From Denticeps clupeoides (Eukaryota > Chordata > Actinopteri > Clupeiformes > Denticipitidae), in contig NC_041708.1 in NCBI RefSeq assembly GCF_900700375.1, positions 37,253,204 to 37,317,203 of the forward strand: DNA of 64,000 nt, given 5' to 3'. The position numbers were made by a program, and so were the translations under genes. A model generated the notes under the pieces. It did no database searches. It had not been told where the DNA came from and worked only from the letters and a program-made list of their open reading frames with translations. Shown here piece by piece: positions 1 to 10,568 of this stretch; position 1 is the first letter of the stretch, and each line of letters opens with the position of its first letter.

Positions 1-167
1 GATTCATATATAGAGACACAGGTGTTCACATTCTGAATACCATGAACACACACAGTCAATAGCAAACTCTGGAACGGAATACCAAACTGAAGTCCTCCGC
101 AGGGTCAAGCCACAACATTATTGAACATCTAAATGTTTCAATTATTTCAGATCTTTTTGAGAATATA

Positions 168-359
168 CATTTACATTTACATTTACAGCATTTATCAGAC
201 GCCCTTATCCAGAGCGACTTACAATCAGTAGTTACAGGGACAGTCTCCCTGGAGCAATTTAGGGTTAAGTGTCTTAGGGACACAATGGTAGTAAGTGGGA
301 TTCGAACCCGGGTCTTCTGGTTCATAGGCGAGTGTGTTACCCACTAGGCTACTACCACC
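168..359 (-). mobile_element. tRNA-derived SINE, family A
   Basis: On the minus strand this begins with a tRNA-like head that has a B-box-like GGTTCGAATCC and ends in a tail of repeated AAATGT. It is flanked by the 6-bp direct repeat AATATA (162-167 and 360-365). The neighbouring array units are uninterrupted at the equivalent place (for example near 5562), so its ends are certain. Relatives lie at 19926-20107, 44334-44480, 53522-53580, 53938-54070 and 61228-61392. Confidence 0.88.
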
Positions 360-646
360 AATATAATAACTTTTAGAGACATCAGAGGTGATATAAGAAC
401 CTAATAATCTCATCTTTAGACTAATAATCTCATTACACTGTTGCTGGCCAAATTTGTTGCTGTTTTCCTTATTTAACCAGAATAATTAATAACCCCTTGC
501 AATTCAGAGTTGGGGTTTATCTATTTATTACACCTTTTTCTCTCTATCATAAAATTTGTTGCATATATTGCTACGCTTCTGGATATTTTCTGATTGGTGA
601 TGTTCCATTTGCTCCAGATGTTCCATATCTGGTCTAAGATGGAATT

Positions 647-915
647 TGTCATGACCGGAGTTTCACTGTTGTGAATGTTCCCTAATCGCTTTCACCTGTT
701 TAAGTGTATAAAGCTGCCCTGTTTGTTTCTGTTCACTGCCGGGTCTTTGATGTGTGACATGTTCACAGCGTCTCGGATGTCTCCCCTGTCCTGTTCTGCA
801 CCATTAAACCCCTGTATCGTGACATTGTGTGATTGCATCCTTCTTCTTCGTCATCTTGTCACCTCTTCGTCCTCCTCTCTGTTCACCTGCCTCGTCATGC
901 CTAACGGTTGTGACA
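647..915 (+). mobile_element. Solo LTR, Ty3/gypsy-like (fossil)
   Basis: A 269-bp insertion starts TGTCATGACC and ends TTGTGACA, flanked by the 5-bp direct repeat GAATT (642-646, 916-920). It contains a TATA-like TGTATAAA near the middle and ATTAAA further on, the order expected of U3-R-U5. The same spot is empty in the other array units (for example near 5845), which proves insertion. Related copies are at 38111-38368 and 63287-63549, and a short minus-strand one at 27406-27555. Confidence 0.78.
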
Positions 916-1162
916 GAATTAATCTGCCACATTCAAATTAAGACATAAACTCCACTCTCTGGAACTGGTTTTTCCATTCTGGTCTACTGTAGAAATATGG
1001 TTGCAGATGGCGGTTTCTGTGAAGGATTATTTGTTTAATATGTATAAATTAAGGTCTCATTTAAAGCTTAAAAGCAAACAAAATAATGAACAGATAGTAA
1101 TAATCTTACATGAAAGAAAATATGGTCCTGAATTCTGGATTGTATGTTTGAATAAATAATAA

Positions 1163-3318
1163 CACTGGGTTACAAAAAATTTTTTTTGTGAGTTGTCTAA
1201 TAAATTTCTGCTGATTTAACATATTTCTGGCCCACAGAACACGAATGTGGCATCAGTTTTTGTAGATCGGGTCAGGTTTTTCAGCTAAGTTGATTTTATA
1301 ATAGTGCGATTTTCTGTCTCGAGAAATTTTAATTTACCACAAAATTAACTTTATACATGCAAATTGTATGTTCAATCATCACTGTTCAAAACTTGGGGCT
1401 TAAATTTCCTTTTCCTTGAAGTTCTGGAATGTCCAGCGGCAGGGATGTCTCTAGTCAGATTCCAACAGTAGTCCGCCATCATTACTGCATCCCACCGACC
1501 TTGGTACCTGTTCTCCATCTCCTTTATCTCCTGATTGAAACGCTCGCCCTGTTCATCACTCATAGATCCAAGATTTTCCGGAAACCGATCCATATGTGAG
1601 TATAAGTAATGCATTTTGATGCTCATGTTGCATCCGAGGTTCCTGAAAGCTGTCAACGTATTCGTGACGAGTTCCGCGTAGTTATTATTGCCAAGAAAGT
1701 TTTTCACAACCATAACAAAAGCCTTCCACGCTTCCAGCTCCACTTCGTTCATTGACTTTTCGAACTGAGGATCTGTAATGAGCTGACGGATTTGAGGACC
1801 GTCAAAGATGCCAGCCTTTAACTTCTCAATGGTCAATCATGGAAAAGCCTGGCACAAGTAAATGAAGCAGCCACCAGCTTTGTCCAATGCTTTGGTGAAC
1901 TGCTTAATCAAACCAAGTTTGATGTGCAGTGGTGGGAAGAGTATCTCTGTCCACCAGAGGGTTGTTGATGACGTTCTCTGCTCTACAAGGCACCAATTCC
2001 TTCCGTTCAGGCCAGTCCTTCTGTATGTAATGATGAATTCTGTCCCTACTGTCCCACATGCAAAGGAAGCAGGGGTACTTGGTAAACCCCGACTGCTGTC
2101 CCAACAAAAAGTTCACTATCTTTAAGTCAACACAAATTTACCAGTGATGCTGATCACAGCAATTTTTTTCCAAAACGTACTTCACTGCTTCATACTTCTC
2201 CTTCAGTGTAGTCGAGTATGCGAGGGGAACAGAGGCATAGAGGTTGCCATTGTGCAGCAAATCACATTTCAGTGATCGCTTGCTGCTGTCAATGAACAGT
2301 CTCCAATCTGTGGGTTCGGATGGTGGCTCTCCAAGTTTGTGTAGAAGTTGTGCAATATCTGAACAGTACACCAAATCCTTCTCTTGAGAGAAATAAGATA
2401 GGTAGTCTTGATGTCTGTTGCAGTAGAATGTGATGCGAACGCTGTCTGAGAGTAGGTTTTTGTCCTTTAATCTGGATGCTAATAGTTCGGCAGATGATTT
2501 TGACAAACTGAGATCACGAACTAGATCATTAAGCTCCATTTGAGAGAAAAGCTTTGGCGCACCGCTTTCATCAACCACATATTCTTCTTCATTTTCTTCA
2601 ACACTGGAAGAGTCTTGGTCGCTAATTACAGGAAGTTCTCCAAAGACAGGTATTGGGATTTCATCGCAATGAGCTACAGGACGACGTGCTGATTCAAGAT
2701 CAGGATATGTCAGGTTGTTCCGTTTTTTTCTGTTTATCCCAGTCACATCAATAGCGCAAAAGTAGCAATCAGTGTCATGCTTTCTCGGCTCCGTCCAGAC
2801 CAAGGGTATTCCAAACTTCAGACAACTCTTATGACACTTGGTCCACTGACGCAGATACTCAGTGCAGTTTTTGCATTGCCATGTGTGGTGCCCAAGCTTT
2901 GTCTTGGTCACCTAGTGCCATACTGAAATAAGCACGGTATGCACGCTTTAAGAAACTTGTGATTGGTTTCCTGTTATGAACAAGAGTGTATTCGCCACAA
3001 ATGTAACAGATGACATCAGACTTATTTCTGCAAGATATTCTTAATGATGCCATCTCATTAACTTTGAAACTCTAAATAACAATATTTGTAAGATGCAGCA
3101 ACAAAATTTTAAGTATAGGTCTATAAATGAGAAACACACACACACGCACACAATGTAGATTACGTAATGCTTTGCATGTCATCAGTTTATCTAATTTCGA
3201 CAATAGATCAAAAAGTTGACCTGGTAGCACAAAACCAATGTGATTTTTGGATTTAATGCATTAAAATGATCCTAAATCAGCTATAAAAAGTTAGACCTTT
3301 TTTCACTGTTGACCAGTG
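1163..3318 (-). mobile_element. CACTG-ended DNA transposon with an unidentified gene
   Basis: The element starts CACTGGGTTACAAAAAA and ends as the reverse complement of CACTGGTCAACAGTGAAAA. The inner parts of both ends share GTCTAA and GCTGATTTA, giving imperfect terminal inverted repeats of roughly 50 bp. It is flanked by the 3-bp repeat TAA (1160-1162, 3319-3321). The equivalent site in the next array units is empty (near 6080), which fixes the ends. CACTA/EnSpm-type elements (CMC group) have such termini and 2-3 bp target duplications, so I infer that class. The cargo is a decayed minus-strand gene. Confidence 0.75.
1372..3053 (-). pseudogene. Decayed gene of unidentified Cys-rich protein inside the transposon
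   Basis: Four open stretches in consistent order read on the minus strand: 2859-3053, 2138-2911, 1904-2116 and 1372-1836. They are not in one frame, so the gene is interrupted at least three times. Features include paired cysteines (CYICGE, CKNC, CYFC, YPCFLC), an acidic Ser/Glu-rich segment in the 2138-2911 piece, and a C-terminal piece with LKAGIFDGPQIRQLI and RFPENLGSMSDEQGERF. I recall similar multicopy uncharacterised proteins in fish, cnidarians and arthropods but cannot assign a family. Its position inside CACTG inverted repeats suggests a transposase or accessory protein of that element. The Cys pairs could bind zinc. Function is unknown. Confidence 0.6.
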
Positions 3319-4093
3319 TAATAGAAAAATATACAATGATATAATGATATTTCTTTCATGGTTCATGACATAATGTCCTGTCACATGGCCTCTAGTGCAG
3401 TTCCTAGCTAAGAAAAGTTACTGTGTAGTGTGTGGGTATTAGGAACGCTTAGAAAACTAAATGGCATATCAAATTCTCATTAGTAATTATTACTAGATTT
3501 TGAAAATTGATAGGAAAACATTTGTACAAAATAAAGGTTCTACCTAAAAAGACTGCTGCCTTGATTTGGATTTTTGTGAGTTTCAGGATAATGTATATTT
3601 TGTCCAAATATGGTGAAAAGGGGACAACACTGTTAAATAAGCCATATTCAGATGTTATGATTATGATGGGTCAGCATTACTGGGTACAGATTTATATGTT
3701 TTCTGGTTGATCAGAATGTTTTTGTTTAATTCCTTCCTTCTAAATGCAGAAAATTTCCTATATAAAAACTTTCATTCAAGTTTATTTTTTCAGGTATTTG
3801 CCTTTTGAAAATTGAACAGGATATTTTATTCATTCTAACTGTAACAGTGTCTTCTGTATTGACCAAAGGATATTAATCTTAATACAAGAAAAATGTATTT
3901 ATTTCTAATTTCCTTTCAAATTCAAGTTGGACCTTTGTAAGTCATAAAACAGAGAAATTATAAATTTTCAACTTGAAAAACAAAGATCTCCCGAATGTGC
4001 AAAAAGGACACAGACTAGACATTACTAGAAAAGGACACAGGCTCTAATCTATTTCAAACAGTCTCTTTACCTTCATGTTTCTATAGACCCATT

Positions 4094-4216
4094 TTGCCAA
4101 GTCAGAGGTTTTTCCACAATAAGAGGTCAGTTTCTTTTGGGTTGAGTCAGGTATAAAACTAAAGGATTCTAGAGGAGTAGAGCAGTGCAGCAACAGCAGC
4201 CGACCAGCTCAGAAAA
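4094..4216 (+). promoter_or_regulatory. Promoter of crystallin gene 1
   Basis: Maf-like TTGCCAAGTCAG at 4094-4105, Sox-like ACAATA at 4116-4121 and TATAAAA at 4152-4158 are followed by a short leader with GCAACAGCAG before the ATG. Half of the Maf-like site matches the T-MARE TGCTGAGTCAGCA. Maf and Sox factors are the classical activators of crystallin promoters; use here is inferred. Confidence 0.7.
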
Positions 4217-4954
4217 ATGAGTAACACCAGCAGCGACAGCAACATGAACATGGGCAGGGTAAGACATAACACTTCAAATGAAGTCTAGTTATTTAATTTC
4301 TTTCATCCATTGAATAATTTGTCATTCCTCGTTGTCCAATGTTTTCCAGGTCACCTTCTACGAGGACAGGAACTTCATGGGACGTTCCTGGGACTGTATG
4401 GGTGACTGTTCTGACATGCACTCCTACATGAGCCGCTGCCACTCCTGCAGGGTGCACAGTGGCTGCTTCATGGTCTACGATGGCATGAACTACATGGGTA
4501 ACAGCTACTTCATGAGGAGGGGCGAGTACGGTGACTACATGAACATGTTTGGATGGAACAACTGCATCAGGTCCTGCCGCTATATCCCCATGGTAAATAT
4601 ATATTTCTGACAAAAAGGGAACGATTATTGCATTAAATTACATTGTCATAATTGCTTATGCCAATTGCCCAACAGTACAGAGGAAACTACAGAATGAGGG
4701 TCTACGATAGAAATAACTTCGGAGGCCAGATGTACGAGTTCATGGACGACTGTGACAACTGCATGGACCGCTACCGCATGAACGGCTGCATGTCCTGTCA
4801 TGTGATGGACGGCCACTGGCTCATGTACGAGCAGCCCCACTACAGAGGCAGGATGTGGTACTTCGGACCTGGAGAGTACAGGAACTTCATGAATATGGGC
4901 TGGGGCAACATGCGCTTCATGAGCATGAGGCGTGTCATGGACTCTTGGTACTAA
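4217..4954 (+). CDS. crygm: Gamma-M crystallin, gene 1 of the cluster
   Basis: This is a structural lens protein that gives refractive power by dense, short-range-ordered packing in fibre-cell cytoplasm. Coding exons are 4217-4258, 4350-4592 and 4676-4954, all joined in phase 0 with GT-AG introns. The product has 187 residues: arm [14 protein letters not shown] (1-14), Greek keys 1-2 (15-95, starting [14 protein letters not shown]) and Greek keys 3-4 (96-187, ending RRVMDSWY). One exon per domain is the usual gamma-crystallin layout. I count 29 Met and 11 Cys, typical of fish gamma-M. Three C-x-x-C pairs lie at 44/47, 121/124 and 133/136. A start at the inner ATGGGCAGG is possible, but the first ATG opens the conserved arm. 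AATAAA lies only 8 nt past the stop. Confidence 0.95.
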
Positions 4955-6900
4955 ATAATTGAATAAACTAATTTAAACAAAAAATAGTGTTTCAATGTTT
5001 TACATTTTTTAATGATGGTACAGAACTATGGAATTGATGTTGCAGATTGTACAGATCAAAAATCCTTTCCTACCCTAGTGTGCATTTAGAAACTACGGAG
5101 ACCATCAGGTTCCACTGATTTTTTTTTAAATGTTGACATTCCTAATGAATATGCTAAGTTAACCTGCATGTTAGTCTTGTCCACGTACCACAGTCAGTTC
5201 GAAGTGCAAAAAAAGCATTTAATTAATGTAATTAAAGTTAGGTGACATTTGAAATAGTTATTTTTCAGGAACCGGTGCTGGCATGAAACTGAGGATGCAT
5301 TCGCACAACTTATGTAAACAAGGGATGTTTTTCAGAGACCGGACAAAGAGTACACAGAACAGAATTAAAGCACAATGACCTGACAGGGGCAAGATACAAC
5401 CAGGGTAGATTTATATATAGAGACACAGATATACACAATCTGAATACCATGAACACACAGTCAACTGAAAACTCTGGAACGGAATGCTGAACTGGAATCC
5501 TCCGCAAAGTCAAACCACGACAATATTGAACATCTAAATGTCTAAATTATTTCACATCTTTTTGAGAAATAATAACTTTTGGAGACACTAGAGGTGATAT
5601 AAAAACCTAATAATCTAATTTTACTCAAATTACATCAACTTGGCTGCCCAATATTGTTGCTTTTTTCCAAAATTAAAAAGAATAACTAATAACACCTTGC
5701 AATTTAAAGTTGGGCTTTATCTGTTTATTATACCTTTTATTTCTATAAGAAACAATGTTGCATATATTGCTACTCATCTGGATATTTTCTAATTGGTGAT
5801 GTTCCAGTTGCTCCAGATATTCCATTTCTGGTCAGAGCTGGAATTAAACTGCCACATTCAAATTAAGACATAAACTCCACTCTCTGGAACTGGTTTTTCC
5901 ATTCTGGTCTACTGTAGAAATATGGTTGCACATAGCGGTTTCTGTGAAGTATCATTTGTTTGACATGTATACATTAAGGTCTCATTCCAAGCTTAAAAGA
6001 AAACAGAATAACAAGGAGATAGTGATAATCTTATATGAATGAAAATATGGTTCTGAATTTAGGATTGTATGTTTGAATAAATAATAATAACATAAAAATA
6101 TACAATGATATAACAATATTTCTTTCATGATTTATGACATCATATCCTTTCAGGTGGCCCCTGGTGGAGTTCCTAGCTATTACACTATGACTGTGAAAAG
6201 TTACTGTGTTTTTTGGTGTAGTGTGTGGGTATTAGAGACACGTAGAAAACTAAATGGTATATCAAATTCTCATTAAAAATTATTACTAGATTTTGAAAAT
6301 TGATAGGAAAACATTTGTACAAAATAAAGGTTCTACCTAAAAAGACTGCTGCCTTGATTTGGATTTTTGTGAGTTTCAGGATAATGTATATTTTGTCCAA
6401 ATATGGTGAAAAGGGGACAACACTGTTATATAAGCCATATTCAGATGTTATGATTATGATGGGTCAGCATTACTGGGTACAGATTTATATGTTTTCTGGT
6501 TGATCAGAATGTTTTTGTTTAATTCCTTCCTTCTAAATGCAGAAAATTCCCTATATAAAAACTTTTATTCAAGTTTATTTTTTCAGGTATTTGCCTTTTG
6601 AAAATTGAACAGTATATTTTATTCATTCTAACTGTAACAGTGTCTTCTGTATTGACCTATGAATATGAACCCTTATCTTCATACAAGTAAAATAAATTCA
6701 TTTCTAATTTACTTTCAAATTGAAGTTGGACCTTTGAAAGTCATGAAGTGCAGAAAATATACATTTTTAACCAAATTTTATGAAAAACAAAGATCTCCCA
6801 AATGTGCCAAAATGCCACAGAATAGACATTACTAGAAAAGGACACAGGCTCTAATCTACTTCAAACAGTCTCTTTACCTTCATGTTTCTATAGACCCACT

Positions 6901-7023
6901 TTGCCAAGTCAGGGTTTTTTTCACAATAAAAGGTCAGTTTCTTTTGGGTTGAGCCAGGTATAAAACTAAAGGATTCTAGAGGAGTAGAGCAGTGCAGCAA
7001 CAGCAGCTGACCAGCTCAGAAAA
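6901..7023 (+). promoter_or_regulatory. Promoter of crystallin gene 2
   Basis: Maf-like TTGCCAAGTCAG at 6901-6912, ACAATA at 6923-6928 and TATAAAA at 6959-6965 keep the same distances as in gene 1. Confidence 0.7.
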
Positions 7024-7761
7024 ATGAGTAACACCAGCGGCGACAGCAACATGAACATGGGCAGGGTAAGACATAACGCTTCAAATGAAGTCTAGTTATT
7101 TAATTTCTTTCATCCATTGAATAATTTGTCATTCTTCATTGTTCAATGTTTTCCAGGTCACCTTCTACGAGGACAGGAACTTCATGGGACGTTCCTGGGA
7201 CTGTATGGGTGACTGTTCTGACATGCACTCCTACATGAGCCGCTGCCACTCCTGCAGGGTGCACAGTGGCTGCTTCATGGTCTACGATGGCATGAACTAC
7301 ATGGGTAACAGCTACTTCATGAGGAGGGGCGAGTACGGTGACTACATGAACATGGTTGGATGGAACAACTGCATCAGGTCCTGCCGCTATATCCCCATGG
7401 TAAATATATATTTCTGACAAAAAGGGAACGATTATTGCATTAAATTACATTGTCATAATTGCTTATGCCAATTGCCCAACAGTACAGAGGAAACTACAGA
7501 ATGAGGGTCTACGATAGAAATAACTTCGGAGGCCAGATGCACGAGTTCATGGACGACTGTGACAACTGCATGGACCGCTACCGCATGAACGGCTGCATGT
7601 CCTGTCATGTGATGGACGGCCACTGGCTCATGTACGAGCAGCCCCACTACAGAGGCAGGATGTGGTACTTCGGACCTGGAGAGTACAGGAACTTCATGAA
7701 TATGGGCTGGGGCAACATGCGCTTCATGAGCATGAGGCGTGTCATGGACTCTTGGTACTAA
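7024..7761 (+). CDS. crygm: Gamma-M crystallin, gene 2
   Basis: Coding exons are 7024-7065, 7157-7399 and 7483-7761, encoding 187 residues. The arm is [14 protein letters not shown]. It differs from gene 1 by Val for Phe in the otherwise constant MFGWNN segment (here MVGWNN, near 7350) and by QMHEF instead of QMYEF in the third Greek key. The Phe-to-Val change is in the domain-1 core region and could affect packing; it is the only gene here with it. The leader reads CAGCTGACC, shared only with gene 5. AATAAA lies at 7769-7774. Confidence 0.95.
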
Positions 7762-9699
7762 ATAATTGAATAAACTAATTTAAACAAATATTTGTGTTTC
7801 AATTATTTAAAATTTTTAATGATGGTACAGAACTATGGAATTGATGTTGCAGATTGTACAGAAAAAAAGTCCTTTCCTACCCTAGTGTGCATTTAGAAAC
7901 TACGGAGACCATCAGGTTCCACTAATTTTTTTTAAATGTTGACATTCCCAATGAAAATGCTAAGTTAACCTGCATGTTACAGTCTTGTCCACGTACCACA
8001 GTCAGTTCGAAGTGCAAAAAAAGCATTTAATTAATGTAATTAAAGTTAGGTGACATTTGAAATAGTTATTTTTCAGGAACCGGTGCTGGCATGAAACTGA
8101 GGATGCATTCGCACAACTTATGTAGACAAGGGATGTTTTTCAGAGACCGGACAAAGAGTACACAGAACAGAATTAAAGCACAATGACCAGGGTAGATTTA
8201 TATATAGAGACACAGATATACACAATCTGAATACCATGAACACACAGTCAACTGCAAACTCTGGAACGGAATGCTGAACTGGAATCCTCCACAAAGTCAA
8301 ACCACAACAATATTGTACATCTAAATGTTTAAATTATTTCACATCTTTTTGAGAAATAATAACTTTTGGAGACACTAGAGGTGATATAAAAACCTAATAA
8401 TCTAATTTTACTCAAATTACATCACTTTTGCTGCCCAATATTGTTGCTTTTTTCCAAAATTAAACAGAATAACTAATAACACCTTGCAATTTAAAGTTGG
8501 GATTTATCTGTTTATTCTACCTTTTTCTTTCTATCAGAAAAATTGTTGCATATATTACTACTCATCTGGATATTTTCTAATTGGTGATGTTCCATTTGCT
8601 CCAGATGTTCCATTTCTGGTCAGAGCTGGAATTAAACTGCCACATTCAAATTAAGACATAAACTCCACTCTCTGGAACTGGTTTTTCCATTCTGGTCTAC
8701 TGTAGAAATATGGTTGCACATAGCGGTTTCTGTGAAGTATCATTTGTTTGACATGTATACATTAAGGTCTCATTCCAAGCTTAAAAGAAAACAGAATAAC
8801 AAGGAGATAGTGATAAGCTTATATGAATGAAAATATGGTTCTGAATTTAGGATTGTATGTTTGAATAAATAATAATAACATAAAAATATACAATGATATA
8901 ACAATATTTCTTTCATGATTTATGACATCATATCCTTTCAGGTGGCCCCTGGTGGAGTTCCTAGCTATTACACTATGACTGTGAAATGTTACTGTGTTTT
9001 TTGGTGTAGTGTGTGGGTATTAGAGACACGTAGAAAACTAAATGGTATATCAAATTCTCATTAGTAATTATTACTAGATTTTGAAATTTGATTGGAAAAC
9101 ATTTGTACAAAATAAAGGTTCTACCTAAAAAGACTGCTGCCTTGATTTGGATTTTTGTGAGTTTCAGGATAATGTATATTTTGTCCAAATATGGTGAAAA
9201 GGGGACAACACTGTTAAATAAGCCATATTCAGATGTTATGATTATGATGGGTCAGCATTACTGGGTACAGAATTATATGTTTTCTGGTTGATCAGAATGT
9301 TTTTGTTTAATTCCTTCCTTCTAAATGCAGAAAATTCCCTATATAAAAACTTTTATTCAAGTTTATTTTTTCAGGTATTGGCCTTTTGAAAATTGAACAG
9401 TATATTTTATTCATTCTAACTGTAACAGTGTCTTCTGTATTGACCTATGAATATGAACTCTTATCTTCATACAAGTAAAATAAATTCATTTCCAATTTAC
9501 TTTCAAATTCAAGTTGGACCTTTGAAAGTCATGAAGTGCAGAAAATATAAATTTTCAACTTTTTTGCAACAATATTTTATGAAAAACAAAGATCTCCCAA
9601 ATGTGCCAAAATGCCACAGAATAGACATTACTAGAAAAGGACACAGGCTCTAATCTACTTCAAACAGTCTCTTTACCTTCATGTTTCTATAGACCCACT

Positions 9700-9822
9700 T
9701 TGCCAAGTCAGGGGTTTTTCCACAATAAGAGGTCAGTTTCTTTTGGGTTGAGCCAGGTATAAAACTAAAGGATTCTAGAGGAGTAGAGCAGTGCAGCAAC
9801 AGCAGCCGACCAGCTCAGAAAA
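9700..9822 (+). promoter_or_regulatory. Promoter of crystallin gene 3
   Basis: TTGCCAAGTCAG at 9700-9711, ACAATA at 9722-9727 and TATAAAA at 9758-9764. Confidence 0.7.
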
Positions 9823-10568
9823 ATGAGTAACACCAGCGGCGACAGCAACATGAACATGGGCAGGGTAAGACATAACACTTCAAATGAAGTCTAGTTATTT
9901 AATTTCTTTCATCCATTGAATAATTTGTCATTCTTCATTGTTCAATGTTTTCCAGGTCACCTTCTACGAGGACAGGAACTTCATGGGACGTTCCTGGGAC
10001 TGTATGGGTGACTGTTCTGACATGCACTCCTACATGAGCCGCTGCCACTCCTGCAGGGTGCACAGTGGCTGCTTCATGGTCTACGACCAGGCCAACTACA
10101 TGGGTAACAGCTACTTCATGAGGAGGGGCGAGTACGGTGACTACATGAACATGTTTGGATGGAACAACTGCATCAGATCTTGTCGTTGGATTCCCATGGT
10201 AAATGTTTTTTTAAAACCATAGACAAGCATAGACAATACTGTTGATCTATTTTGACACATTCTATGTCCTGTTCCTTTCTGTCCAACAGTACAGAGGAAA
10301 CTACAGAATGAGGATCTACGATAGAAATAACTTCGGAGGCCAGATGTACGAGTTCATGGACGACTGTGACAACTGCATGGACCGCTACCGCATGAACGGC
10401 TGCATGTCCTGTCAAGTGATGGACGGCCACTGGCTCATGTACGAGCAGCCCCACTACAGAGGCAGGATGTGGTACTTCGGACCTGGAGAGTACAGGAACT
10501 TCATGAATATGGGCTGGGGCAACATGCGCTTCATGAGCATGAGGCGTGTCATGGACTCTTGGTACTAA
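9823..10568 (+). CDS. crygm: Gamma-M crystallin, gene 3
   Basis: Coding exons are 9823-9864, 9956-10198 and 10290-10568. From mid-exon 2 onward this gene differs from genes 1, 2, 4 and 5: DQANYMG instead of DG(M/A)NYMG, CRWIPM instead of CRYIPM, an unrelated 91-bp intron 2, IYDRNN instead of VYDRN(N/D), and SCQVMDG instead of SCHVMDG. Gene 6 shares all of these, and the two encode identical 187-residue proteins by eye. Its 5' half and promoter are of the common array type, so the gene looks like a chimera made by conversion or unequal exchange. AATAAA lies at 10576-10581. Confidence 0.95.

Noticed and set aside
225-413. Minus-strand frames at the left edge
   Set aside because: They run through the SINE at 168-359 and are not host genes.
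3507-3710. 67-codon frame in the array spacer, repeated in most units, with a 71-codon minus frame over the same DNA
   Set aside because: It is conserved only because the units are recent copies; some units lack it, and composition is that of AT-rich non-coding DNA.
4293-4613. Long minus-strand frame antisense to crystallin exon 2 (also at 7136, 12751, 15558, 25241 and over third exons)
   Set aside because: It mirrors the sense exon: ATG-rich coding yields His-rich antisense with few stops, and it has no family resemblance. Repetition in each copy only reflects duplication.
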